Shown piece after piece: positions 53,312 through 61,315 of a stretch of 64,000 bases of DNA. The stretch is from the NCBI RefSeq assembly GCF_017814945.1, contig NZ_JAGIPX010000026.1:56748-120747 (forward strand), in the 5' to 3' direction. The DNA comes from Paraburkholderia sp. LEh10 (GTDB lineage: Bacteria; Pseudomonadota; Gammaproteobacteria; Burkholderiales; Burkholderiaceae). The notes under the pieces were generated by a model. The model ran no database searches and was not told the DNA's origin. It was given only the letters and a program-made list of their open reading frames with translations. Each line of letters opens with the position of its first letter. Within the stretch, counting starts at the first letter, position 1. The translations under genes and the position numbers were made by a program.

Positions 53312-53605
53312 TCAGTCGGTGCCGCGCACGATGCGCAAGTCGCGCTCGGCGGCATTGCCCAGCGCGGCCAGCGCCTTCTTGTAGGCCTCGCTTTCGTAGG
53401 CCGCGACGGCCTGCTCGTAGGTCGGAAACTCGATCACGACGGTGCGCTCTTTCAAGCCCTGTTCACGCACTTCCTCCGCGGGGCCGCGGACGAGGAACTT
53501 GCCGCCTGCTGCCGTAATGGCCGGCAACGCCAGTTGCGCGTACGCGGCCAGCGCCGAGGCGTCGTTCGTCCTGCGGTAGTGGGTGACCCAGTATCCCTTG
53601 CTCAT
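53312..53605 (-). CDS. DUF1330 family protein
   Basis: A 97-residue protein of the DUF1330 (dimeric alpha/beta barrel) family. It shows KGYWVTHYRRTNDASALAAYAQLA and the hallmark VVIEFPTYEQAVAAYESEAYKKAL. Family members are dimers with an unknown ligand. GAGGAA lies 9 bases before ATG 53605. It stands between the DUF429 gene and the AraC gene, and no operon is clear. Confidence 0.9.
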   Translation of the reverse strand: MSKGYWVTHYRRTNDASALAAYAQLALPAITAAGGKFLVRGPAEEVREQGLKERTVVIEFPTYEQAVAAYESEAYKKALAALGNAAERDLRIVRGTD

Positions 53606-53773
53606 TTGATGTTTCCTCACGTTTAAGGTTTGGCCATGGCGACGGCCGATTCGATCATCCGCAGCCGCGCCGACGCCCCCGATTCTCGCTCAACAACGGC
53701 GGGCGTGCCTGGCGGCAACGCGATACGGCTTGCGTCCGCGTCAGCGCATGGACACCAGGCGTCCGACGGCGCT

Positions 53774-54592
53774 TCAAGACTTTATCGCAGCGGACTTTAT
53801 CGCAGCGGACGCCGCCAGCGTCGCGTGCGGATCGAAATCGGTCGGCGGCGCGCCGAGTTCGCGGCGGAACATGTCGCTGAAGCTGCTCGGCAGATAGCCG
53901 AGCGCGCGCGCGATGCTGCTGACGGCGCGCCCTTCCGCGAGACCCGACACGGCGACGGCCAGTTGCACCTGCCTGCGCCACTCCGCGAAGCCGATGCCCA
54001 GCTCGCGCGTGAAGAGCCGCGCGAGCGTCCGCACGCTAGCGCCCACGGCCGCCGCGTGCTGCTCGAAGCTGATCGCATTCGATGGATTGGCGACTACCGC
54101 GCGGCACAGCGCATCGAGCCGGCGATCCGACGCATCGGGCAGCGCAATGCGCAGCGACGAGCGCGGCGCATGCGCGAGTTCGAGCATCGCGAGCCGGTAC
54201 GCGGCGCTCAGATAGTCTTCGTCGCGGGTCTGCGCCTGCTCATGTTCCGCAATCGACGTAATCAGCTCGCGCAACAGGCCATTGATCTCGACCACGTCGC
54301 TGCGAGCGCTCAGATGGCCGATGCCGCGCTCATGCAGATACAGATTGCGCATCTCGACATCGCTCATCATGTGGATCGAGTGCTCGATTCCCGCGGGCAG
54401 CCATACCGCGCGCTGCGGCGGAACGACGAGCGCCTCGCGTCCGACCTCGACCCACATCACGCCCGATACGGCATAGAGCACCTGCGCCCAGGCATGCGAA
54501 TGCGGGTCGATCCGCAGACCGCGCGGATAGCGCTCGACGAGCGAATGGCCTTGCGCTTCGTCATGCAGGTCGGGTGGCGTGGCTTGCGGCAC
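53774..54592 (-). CDS. AraC-family transcriptional regulator
   Basis: A 272-residue regulator. An N-terminal cupin sensor (HSLVERYPRGLRIDPHSHAWAQVLYAVSG) is followed by a C-terminal double helix-turn-helix (SFEQHAAAVGASVRTLARLFTRELGIGF and SSIARALGYLPSSFSDMFRRELG). It follows the iron-permease gene by 3 bases, so they share a transcript and the regulator may control that unit. The last residues AAIKSAAIKS come from a 15-base tandem repeat. Confidence 0.92.
   Translation of the reverse strand: MPQATPPDLHDEAQGHSLVERYPRGLRIDPHSHAWAQVLYAVSGVMWVEVGREALVVPPQRAVWLPAGIEHSIHMMSDVEMRNLYLHERGIGHLSARSDVVEINGLLRELITSIAEHEQAQTRDEDYLSAAYRLAMLELAHAPRSSLRIALPDASDRRLDALCRAVVANPSNAISFEQHAAAVGASVRTLARLFTRELGIGFAEWRRQVQLAVAVSGLAEGRAVSSIARALGYLPSSFSDMFRRELGAPPTDFDPHATLAASAAIKSAAIKS
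53778..53807. repeat. 15-base tandem duplication at the end of the araC gene
   Basis: GACTTTATCGCAGCG occurs at 53778-53792 and again at 53793-53807. It lies in frame inside the last codons and adds the residues SAAIK twice, just before the stop. Confidence 0.9.
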
Positions 54593-54595
54593 GGT

Positions 54596-55060
54596 TCAAC
54601 GCCTGTCGGTGCGCGGTGCGCGCTCCTTGCCGTCTTCGCTGTTGCTTTCGTCGATGAACGGCGAGTCGGTGTCGGTGCCGCCCGATCGCAGCGCGTTGCG
54701 TGCCTCTTCGGCCAGCTGCTCATAACGGCGGCGGAAACGCTGGAGGTCTTTTTCGTTCAGTTCCTCCAGATCGAGCAGCGCGTTGTGCGCGCCGTCGAGC
54801 GCGCGGATCAGTTCGTCGAGCTTGATCTGCATCGCGGCCGTGTCGCGGTTCTGCGTGTTCTGGATCAAAAAGACCATCAGAAAGGTGACGATCGTCGTCG
54901 ACGTGTTGATCACCAGTTGCCACGTATCGCTGAAATGGAACATCGGCCCGCTGATCGCCCATACGACGACGAGCGCCACCGCGACGACGAATGTCGCCGG
55001 CTTGCCGGCCATCGTGGATAGACCCGTCGAGAACCTGGAGAACCAGTCGTTGTTTGTCAC
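54596..55060 (-). CDS. Low-affinity iron permease-like protein
   Basis: A 154-residue membrane protein of the low-affinity iron permease family. It has two helices (about 22-40 and 48-68; PATFVVAVALVVVWAISGPMF and TIVTFLMVFLIQNTQNRDTAAMQIKLDELI) and then a helical cytoplasmic tail. In yeast Fet4 a similar motif belongs to an iron or cation transporter; the bacterial role is unproven. It is cotranscribed with the AraC gene downstream. Confidence 0.85.
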   Translation of the reverse strand: MTNNDWFSRFSTGLSTMAGKPATFVVAVALVVVWAISGPMFHFSDTWQLVINTSTTIVTFLMVFLIQNTQNRDTAAMQIKLDELIRALDGAHNALLDLEELNEKDLQRFRRRYEQLAEEARNALRSGGTDTDSPFIDESNSEDGKERAPRTDRR

Positions 55061-55565
55061 TCGCCGCTCCTGTCACGTGAAGTCCAGTCCTGACAATACC
55101 CATTCCCCGCCGCTTGTGCCACCGGGGCTCGACGCCGCGTAAATCCGCGACGGATTTTCCCGGCTCGCGCGTTAAAGCCACAAAGCCGCTCGCGCTTTGT
55201 GCGGCGTTGCCGGCGCGGCCGTAGTCCTGCCGGCCGGCCGTCGTCGTATATGAGCGGGCGCCGTGGACCGCGGAACGCGCAAGTCGCGCACCTGGCCTGA
55301 CACGGCGTTCATGCGAAGTCACCCGATCAGAACAACAGGGAGCGCAGCAAGTGACGACAGAACGGCTTCTGCTGGCCGGCTCGCTGGTCCGGGACGCGTT
55401 CGTGATCGGCGGCGTGGCGGGCGGCGCGTATCAGTGGAACGATCACAAAAAATTGTCGGTTGCGCGTGTCGATCTGAGGATGGTTTATTCGTCATAGTGG
55501 TGAAGACTCGCTGATCCGGCGAAACTTCGTCACTCATGAACCTCTTCACATCAGGAGAAACCATC
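55061..55565. other. Gene-free spacer
   Basis: About 500 bases without a secure gene. A 48-codon frame starting GTG 55351 (AGGGAG upstream) has a hydrophobic middle with Gly repeats and could be a tiny membrane protein, but has no family and no conserved neighbour. The spacer must hold divergent promoters for the iron permease operon and the VOC gene. Confidence 0.4.
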
Positions 55566-56039
55566 ATGCCGAAGCCCATTCCCGAGGGCATGCACTCGCT
55601 GACCCCGCACATCATCGTCGCGGGTGCGGCTGAAGCAATCGAGTTCTACAAGAAAGCGTTCAACGCCATCGAACAGGTGCGCCTGCCCGGTCCCGGCGGC
55701 AAGCTGATGCACGCATCGCTGAAAATCGGCGATTCGACGCTGATGCTCGTCGATGAAATGCCCGATTGCGGCGGGGGACCTTCGTTCGGTCCGAAGGCGC
55801 TGAAGGGCACGCCTGTCGTGCTGCACCTCTATGTCGACGATGCGGATGCCACCATCGCGCAAGCGCAAGCGGCAGGCGCGAAGGTGACGATGCCCGCCAC
55901 GGACATGTTCTGGGGCGACCGTTACGGTCAGCTCGAAGATCCGTTCGGCCATCGCTGGTCTGTCGCGACGCACAAGCGTGACGTCACGCCCGAAGAAATG
56001 AAGCAGGCCATGGAGCAAATGGCGCAAGGGCGTCAATAA
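55566..56039 (+). CDS. VOC-family (PhnB-like) protein
   Basis: A 157-residue VOC protein, PhnB-like. It reads PKPIPEGMHSLTPHIIVAGAAEAIEFYKKAFNAIE and ends with DPFGHRWSVATH; these His/Glu positions may bind metal. The C-terminal helix EEMKQAMEQMAQG is typical. AGGAG lies about 9 bases before ATG 55566; a further in-frame ATG upstream (55536) is not preferred. Substrate unknown. Confidence 0.9.
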   Translation: MPKPIPEGMHSLTPHIIVAGAAEAIEFYKKAFNAIEQVRLPGPGGKLMHASLKIGDSTLMLVDEMPDCGGGPSFGPKALKGTPVVLHLYVDDADATIAQAQAAGAKVTMPATDMFWGDRYGQLEDPFGHRWSVATHKRDVTPEEMKQAMEQMAQGRQ

Positions 56040-56184
56040 GGGCGAAGTTCGATGCGCGATCGGGCGCGGAGCGCATCGCGTGCCATGTGGCGCGCGTGCG
56101 TCGCCCGCGTATCGAGGGGCAGCGAACGGTGCGCGCATCTGCGATGATCTGCGCTTTCCCAATCGCCGAACCGATACGCGCGCC

Positions 56185-56712
56185 ATGAACCCTTCCGCTT
56201 TCGAGCTTGAAACCGATCGCCTGATCTTGCGTCCGCACGTCCGTGACGACTTCGATGAAAGTTTCGCACTCTGGTCCGATGAGGTCGTCACACGGTTCAT
56301 CGGCGGCAGGCCGTTTAGCCGTGAAGAGGTGTGGTCGCGGCTGCTGCGCTACGTCGGACACTGGGCGCTGTTGGGCTACGGCTACTGGGTGATACGCGAG
56401 AAGGAGAGCGGTCGGTTTGTCGGCGAGGTCGGCTTCGCCGACTACCGGCGCGAAATCGATCCGCCGCTCGACGGCGCGCCCGAAATCGGCTGGGTGCTGA
56501 TGCCGTCGGCGCACGGGCTCGGCTACGCGACGGAGGCCGTGCGTGGCGCGCTGACATGGGCCGACGCGAAGTGGCCTGGGCGCGACACCGTTTGCATCAT
56601 CGCGCCCGACAATGAGGCGTCGCGGCGCGTGGCCGCGAAATGCCGTTACGTCGAGGAGCGGCGGACCGTGTACAACGGACATCAGACCGGCGTGTTCCGC
56701 CGCGCTGGCTAG
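56185..56712 (+). CDS. GNAT acetyltransferase (RimJ/RimL type)
   Basis: A 175-residue acetyltransferase. It opens with FELETDRLILRPHVRDDF, the hallmark of RimJ/RimL-type enzymes, and has the acetyl-CoA site in LMPSAHGLGYATEAVRGALTWA. It ends in the NEASRRVAAKCRYVEE helix. Substrate unknown; proteins and small amines are possible. It lies 145 bases after the VOC gene. Confidence 0.9.
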   Translation: MNPSAFELETDRLILRPHVRDDFDESFALWSDEVVTRFIGGRPFSREEVWSRLLRYVGHWALLGYGYWVIREKESGRFVGEVGFADYRREIDPPLDGAPEIGWVLMPSAHGLGYATEAVRGALTWADAKWPGRDTVCIIAPDNEASRRVAAKCRYVEERRTVYNGHQTGVFRRAG

Positions 56713-56841
56713 GCGCATTCCCAGTTCCTCCCATCCTCTCCTATGTCTTCTGGCCGAATGGCTTCCGACGGCCGCCGATGCGACATTGATGACGCGAATG
56801 CATCGGTCATATGAGCCAATCAATCGCATGTAGATACAGCG

Positions 56842-56896
56842 TTGACACACCAACTGGCGCCGCGTAGCATTGCAGTCTCTACAGTGTAGAGACTGC
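56842..56896 (+). promoter_or_regulatory. mazEF promoter with palindromic operator
   Basis: TTGACA (56842-56847) is the exact -35 consensus and stands 17 bases from the -10 TAGCAT (56865-56870). Directly downstream, GCAGTCTCTACA (56872-56883) and TGTAGAGACTGC (56885-56896) form a perfect 12-base palindrome with one central base, over the start site. A MazE-type antitoxin dimer probably represses here. Confidence 0.8.
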
Positions 56897-56972
56897 GCGG
56901 CGCTTCCGGTCCTTTGCGGCCTTTTTTAGGGAGGTAGCCGTGTATCTGGGTTCTTCAGGCGAAGGTGGGGCG

Positions 56973-57245
56973 ATGGCTATTCAGACAATCAAGCGGTGGG
57001 GAAACAGCCTTGCAGTGAGGATTCCAGCAAGCCTGGCTGAGGAACTGCAGCTGCGCGAAGATCAGGAAGTCGACATGGTGGTGGCGGACGGTGCGCTGGT
57101 GGCGACGCCCGCTGTCAAGACGTTCAACTGGGACGAGTATCGCGAGCAACTCGCGGCGAGGCCAATGGACGTGCATCCAGCCATCGATCGAGGCGCCGCA
57201 ATGGGTTCCGAACTTGCCGACCCAACGGATCAGAACGACTGGTAA
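56973..57245 (+). CDS. mazE: Antitoxin of MazE/AbrB type
   Basis: A 90-residue DNA-binding antitoxin with the SpoVT-AbrB fold: MAIQTIKRWGNSLAVRIPASLAEELQL, then VDMVVADGALVATP. The C-terminal 40 residues are the flexible part that should bind and neutralise the toxin. The gene ends 8 bases before the MazF gene. A GTG at 56940 with an AGGGAGG site upstream would add 11 residues; the family start at 56973, preceded by AGGTGGGG, is preferred. Confidence 0.88.
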   Translation: MAIQTIKRWGNSLAVRIPASLAEELQLREDQEVDMVVADGALVATPAVKTFNWDEYREQLAARPMDVHPAIDRGAAMGSELADPTDQNDW

Positions 57246-57253
57246 GGAGCAAC

Positions 57254-57598
57254 ATGAAGCACGGCGTTCCCGAAATCGGCGATGTGTTGTGGATCAAGCT
57301 CGAGCCCGTGGTCGGGCGCGAGCAGGGTGGGGGCTATCCGAGGCCTGTCGTTGTGCTGTCGCACGATGCGCACAACGGTCCTTCGCACCGGATCGTCGCC
57401 GTGCCTTGCACGACAAAGGCGCGTGGATTCTCGACGGAGATTCCCGTTGCCGCGTTGCCCAAGCCGTGTGTCGCGTTGATCGATCAGATCACCACGCTCG
57501 ACTGGGTCGCGCGTGGCGGCCAATACAGGGAAGAGCGGGTCGCCCAGGCCGAACTCGATGCGATCCGCCGCAGCTTGAGGGCATTCCTGATGATGTGA
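57254..57598 (+). CDS. mazF: MazF/PemK-family toxin
   Basis: A 114-residue toxin of the CcdB/MazF fold. It has the typical GDVLWIKLEPVVGREQGGGYPRPVVVLS opening and TTKARGF and DQITTLDW segments. MazF enzymes cleave mRNA at short sequences. It is cotranscribed with mazE and held inactive by it. Whether it is chromosomal addiction, stress or phage defence here is open. AAGGAGC stands before the ATG. Confidence 0.92.
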   Translation: MKHGVPEIGDVLWIKLEPVVGREQGGGYPRPVVVLSHDAHNGPSHRIVAVPCTTKARGFSTEIPVAALPKPCVALIDQITTLDWVARGGQYREERVAQAELDAIRRSLRAFLMM

Positions 57599-57652
57599 GG
57601 GCGCGATGCGCCGGCGGCGGGCGCAGCCTGTGCCAACGGGCGTCGCGCCCCG

Positions 57653-58378
57653 CTACGCGCGTTGCGCCTGCGCCGCGATGCACGCCTGCAACGTTTGCCG
57701 CTGAGCGCCTTGCGCGTCGAAGTTCGCTTCGTCGAGCCATTGCGCGAAGCCCGCGCGCAGCGCCGGCCATTCGCTATCGATGATCGAGAACCACGCCGTA
57801 TCGCGATTGCGTCCCTTGTAGAACACGGCCTGGCGGAAGATGCCTTCAAATGTGAAGCCGAAACGGGCCGCCGCCGTGCGCGACGGCACGTTCAGCGCAT
57901 CGCACTTCCATTCGAAACGCCGGTAGCCGAGTTCGTCGAATACGCGCTGCATCAGTAGGAAGATCGCTTCCGTCGCCATACGCGTCTTTTGCAGCCGCCG
58001 CGAAAACACGACGAAGCCGACTTCGATCACGCCGTTCGCCTTGTCGATGCGCATCAGCGAAAGCGTGCCGACGGCCTTGCCCGTCGCGAGGTCGATGACG
58101 GCGTAATGCAACGGGTCCGGTGACGCCGCGCAGGACGCGAGGAAGTCGCGATACGCTTCGGGCTTATCGAACGGTCCTACGGAAAGGTACGTCCAGTCTC
58201 GGCTGTCTGGCGCCGCGCGATAGGCTTCGTACAAATCGTCCGCGTGCCGTTCGACGTCGACCCGTTCGAGCAGGCAATAGCGGCCCGTCATCGGCTGATT
58301 GCCTGGCAGCCTCGCCGGTTGCCAGTGCGGCATGGGTTCGCCGATCGGCTGACCGTATTCGTTGATTCGTTCCACCAC
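57653..58378 (-). CDS. GNAT acetyltransferase (RimJ/RimL type)
   Basis: A 241-residue acetyltransferase of the group that often acts on amino-acid antibiotics or proteins. The middle carries ATGKAVGTLSLMRIDKANGVIEVGFVVFSRRLQKTRMATEA, and the end helix RRFEWKCDALNVPSRTAAARFGFTFEG is typical. The start is GTG 58378, with AGGAG 6 bases upstream. The palindromic repeats lie just upstream of its ribosome site. Confidence 0.9.
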   Translation of the reverse strand: MVERINEYGQPIGEPMPHWQPARLPGNQPMTGRYCLLERVDVERHADDLYEAYRAAPDSRDWTYLSVGPFDKPEAYRDFLASCAASPDPLHYAVIDLATGKAVGTLSLMRIDKANGVIEVGFVVFSRRLQKTRMATEAIFLLMQRVFDELGYRRFEWKCDALNVPSRTAAARFGFTFEGIFRQAVFYKGRNRDTAWFSIIDSEWPALRAGFAQWLDEANFDAQGAQRQTLQACIAAQAQRA

Positions 58379-58392
58379 TGTGTTCTCCTGTC

Positions 58393-58517
58393 GACCAGAG
58401 TTGGCGCTTTAGCGCCTACTCTGGTCCCACGCCAGCCCGATGGGAGTTAGCGCTTGAGCGCCCACTCCCAACCCATGGCGAGTCGACCAGAGTCGACGCT
58501 TAGCGCCTGCTCAGTTC
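58393..58517. repeat. Three palindromic hairpin repeats
   Basis: Copies at 58393-58426, 58442-58469 and 58485-58517 share the core GCGCTT(T/G)AGCGCC flanked by GAGT/ACTC arms. The first pairs GACCAGAGTTGGCGC with GCGCCTACTCTGGTC with one mismatch. The spacing is about 45 bases. They fill the divergent spacer between the acetyltransferase and the DUF2252 gene and could form RNA hairpins or bind a protein. Confidence 0.8.
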
Positions 58518-58710
58518 CAAGCAAGCTGGTCTGCCGCCCCGATACGCGCTATGAAACATGCCAAAACGGGCAAGATACGGCAAACGCCACGCGCGTGTAA
58601 GACCCAGGCGAATGGTATTCAATGGAGCCAGCATCGCCGCCTGCATCATCGCACCATCGTCCGTCGCCCTTAATGGCGAACGTTTGGATGTGAAAGGCTG
58701 TCCGTACAGA

Positions 58711-59961
58711 ATGATCCTGATAGCTCCCCATCCGAACGAGGCCCAAATGCTCGACGTCGCTCACGAAATCGCCCAGTTCAACGCCGGCCGGGACCCCGAA
58801 CGCCTCGCGATGAAGTACGCGCGCATGCGCACGTCGCCGTTCGTATTCCTGCGCGGCACCTGTCATCTCTTCTACAGGCGTCTGCCGAAAGGCACCGTGC
58901 TGGAAGGCTCGCCGCATGCGTGGATCTGCGGCGACATGCATCTGGAAAACTTCGGCAGCTACAAGGGCGATAACCGGCTCATCTATTTCGACATCAACGA
59001 TTTCGACGAGGCCTGTCTCGCGCCGTGCCTGTTCGAGATGATCCGATTGTTATCGAGCGTGCTGGTGGCCGCCGACGACCTGAAGCTCAGCCGCGCCGAG
59101 GCGCTCGCGCTATGCCATACGGCGATCGACTCCTACGCGGCCGCGCTGCGATTCGGCAAGGCGCGGTGGATCGAAGAGGAGACGGCCGAAGGCATGGTCG
59201 GTGAGCTTTTCGCCGCCTTGCACCAGCGTTCGCGCGCCGATCACCTGAACCGGCGCACCGAGTTGGAAGGGAAAAAGCGGGCGCTGCGCATCGACGGCAA
59301 GAAGGCGCTGCCCGTCACTGACGATGCGCGGAGCAAAATTGTCGAGTTCATGAACGACTTCGCGAAGCGCGAGCCGAATCCGGCGTTTTATCAGATCATC
59401 GACGTCGCGCGGCGCATCGCGGGCACGGGCAGTCTGGGCGTCGATCGCTATGTGATGCTCGCCGAAGGCAAAGGGTCGCCCGACGGCAACTATCTGCTGG
59501 ACCTGAAGCTGGCTTTGCCGTCCGCCACCGCGCCGAACGTCAAGACTCCTCAGCCGAAATGGAGCAGCGAGGCCGAGCGCGTCGTCGAGATCCAGAGACG
59601 CGACCAAGTGGTATCGCAGGCGTTCCTGCATGCCGTCGAGTTCGAAAAGCGTCCGTACGTGTTGCGCGGGCTGCAACCTTCGGAGGACCGCGTCGCGTTG
59701 CATAACTGGAATGGCAAGCTGCCTCGGCTGGAGTCCGTCGTGCGCAACATGGCGGAACTGATTGCGTGGGCGCATTTTCGCAGCAGCGGCCGTCAGAGTT
59801 CCGCGATCGCGGACGATCTGATCGCGTTCGGCGAACACAGTAAATGGCGATTGCCGCTGATCGACCTGGCCGCGCAGTGCGAAGCGCAGGTCGTCAGCGA
59901 CTGGCGCACGTACTGCGAAGCATTCGATCGCGGCGCGTTCGACGTGAAAGCGAAGTCGTGA
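58711..59961 (+). CDS. DUF2252 family kinase-like protein
   Basis: A 416-residue cytoplasmic protein of DUF2252. The family motifs are ICGDMHLENFGSYK and LIYFDINDFDEACLAP, which resemble the catalytic HGDxxxxN and the metal-binding D of aminoglycoside phosphotransferases. It begins with MLDVAHEIAQFNAGRDPERLAMKYARM. Function unknown. Met 58711 is chosen as the start; an open extension back to 58558 has no family match. Confidence 0.85.
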   Translation: MILIAPHPNEAQMLDVAHEIAQFNAGRDPERLAMKYARMRTSPFVFLRGTCHLFYRRLPKGTVLEGSPHAWICGDMHLENFGSYKGDNRLIYFDINDFDEACLAPCLFEMIRLLSSVLVAADDLKLSRAEALALCHTAIDSYAAALRFGKARWIEEETAEGMVGELFAALHQRSRADHLNRRTELEGKKRALRIDGKKALPVTDDARSKIVEFMNDFAKREPNPAFYQIIDVARRIAGTGSLGVDRYVMLAEGKGSPDGNYLLDLKLALPSATAPNVKTPQPKWSSEAERVVEIQRRDQVVSQAFLHAVEFEKRPYVLRGLQPSEDRVALHNWNGKLPRLESVVRNMAELIAWAHFRSSGRQSSAIADDLIAFGEHSKWRLPLIDLAAQCEAQVVSDWRTYCEAFDRGAFDVKAKS

Positions 59962-60233
59962 CGCGCTGCGGGAGCGGCTTGCGCGGAGATTTCGCATGGT
60001 CGAATATACGGCGGCCCACATTCGAAAGCATCGAATATGTCGACAGGCTTTACGCCAGCGGGCGAGTGTGTAAATCTGGCGATGGCGTCGTTGGTGAAAA
60101 GTGCGGCATTTTTTCCGCCCGGTTCGCGCTGCAAGTCACGAACCAGCTGCCGGCCCGGCGCCGGAGCGGGCGCCGCCCGTAAGGCATGCACAATGCCTTC
60201 CTCTGAGTCAAACCCACAACAGGAGACGGCACT

Positions 60234-60560
60234 ATGGATATCGAAGCGACCGCATGGTTCCCGCTGGACGACTATGCGCCCGTGAGGGAAGGGTGGTACG
60301 AAGTCCAGTTGGTGAGCGGCGATACGGCATTCGCAAAATACGCGGAAGGCGGATGGACCGAAAAGCCGCTTCTCGTATTCACCCACTGGCGCGGACTGAG
60401 CGAAGATCCCGCCCGCGTGGGGGAACCGGAAACCATCGACGCCGAAGCCACCGCAGCCGAAGGCGTGCGCGCGGCATGGAACGCATTTTTCCCGGGCGCG
60501 AACGGCGAGGCGCACCAGCCGCTTGACGTAACGCACGGCAAGCCTCCGACGACGCACTGA
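60234..60560 (+). CDS. Hypothetical protein, 108 residues
   Basis: A small soluble protein with WFPLDDYAPVREGWYEVQLVSGD at the front, rich in Trp and Asp/Glu; no family recognised. GGAGA lies about 8 bases before the ATG, and a strong terminator follows. The 270 bases before it hold no gene. The sequence looks ordered (several Trp, Tyr, strand patterns), so a real gene is likely. Confidence 0.7.
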   Translation: MDIEATAWFPLDDYAPVREGWYEVQLVSGDTAFAKYAEGGWTEKPLLVFTHWRGLSEDPARVGEPETIDAEATAAEGVRAAWNAFFPGANGEAHQPLDVTHGKPPTTH

Positions 60561-60583
60561 TATCGCATCCATTCGCATTGGCG

Positions 60584-60611
60584 GGCGGCGCACGGGCGCC
60601 GCCGTTTTTTT
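60584..60611 (+). terminator. Intrinsic terminator
   Basis: GGCGGCGC (60584-60591) pairs with GCGCCGCC (60596-60603) around an ACGG loop, followed by G and seven T. It ends the small hypothetical gene. Confidence 0.9.
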
Positions 60612-60726
60612 CATTCTGTCGCGCCACGCGTTGCCGCGACGCCAGGACGTTTCCCACCCGGCACCCGGCCGCCGCGTTTCGCGATGCGGTCGCTAGAATG
60701 CAGCATCGATACTGCGAAGGCCACAC

Positions 60727-61314
60727 ATGCAACAATTCCGGCAATCCGTCGATCTGGCGCGCGCGACACGCCTTTTGAACCACGGTCCCGTCACGCTGAT
60801 CACGAGCGCGCACGACGGACGTTCGAACGTGATGGCTGCCTCGTGGGCCATGCCGCTGGATTTCGTCCCGCCTAAAGTGGTCGTCGTGATCGACGCCAAA
60901 ACGTTGACAAGGCAATTCGTCGAAGCAAGCGGCGTGTTCGGCCTGCAACTGCCGACGCGCGGGTTCGCGCGCCACACGCTCGCTGTCGGCTCGAACGCGG
61001 GCGTCGAGATCGACAAGCTCGCCGCGCTCGAACTCGAGACGTTTGCCGCCGAGAAGATCGACGTGCCGATGCTGGAAGGCTGCGTCGCGTGGTTCGAGTG
61101 CAAGGTGATCCCCGACGACAGCCAGCGGCACGATCTGATTCTCGCCGAAGTGGTCGCATGCTACGCGGATAGCCGTGTGTACTCGAATAACCGCTGGCAC
61201 TTCGGCGACGATCACGACATGCGCACGTGCCACTACGTCGCGGGCGGCACCTTCTTCGAAACGGGCGACACGTTCGAAGTCGAAGCCGCGCCCATCGACG
61301 GCACGAGGCGTTGA
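60727..61314 (+). CDS. Flavin reductase family protein (FMN split barrel)
   Basis: A 195-residue protein of the flavin reductase-like (split-barrel) family. It reads RATRLLNHGPVTLITSAHDGRSNVMAASWAMPLDFVPPKVVVVID, the usual FMN-binding front, and an internal SGVFGLQLPTRGFA. It should reduce FMN with NAD(P)H or carry FMN. Electron acceptor unknown. Its end faces the AraC gene after a single base. Confidence 0.88.
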   Translation: MQQFRQSVDLARATRLLNHGPVTLITSAHDGRSNVMAASWAMPLDFVPPKVVVVIDAKTLTRQFVEASGVFGLQLPTRGFARHTLAVGSNAGVEIDKLAALELETFAAEKIDVPMLEGCVAWFECKVIPDDSQRHDLILAEVVACYADSRVYSNNRWHFGDDHDMRTCHYVAGGTFFETGDTFEVEAAPIDGTRR

Positions 61315-61315
61315 T

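Noticed and set aside
55351..55497. A 48-codon frame with a hydrophobic middle and a ribosome-like site
   Set aside because: No homology or conserved neighbour; such frames are frequent by chance in this base composition.
58393..58517. CRISPR array
   Set aside because: The repeats are palindromes with short, unequal gaps and only three copies; no cas genes are present.
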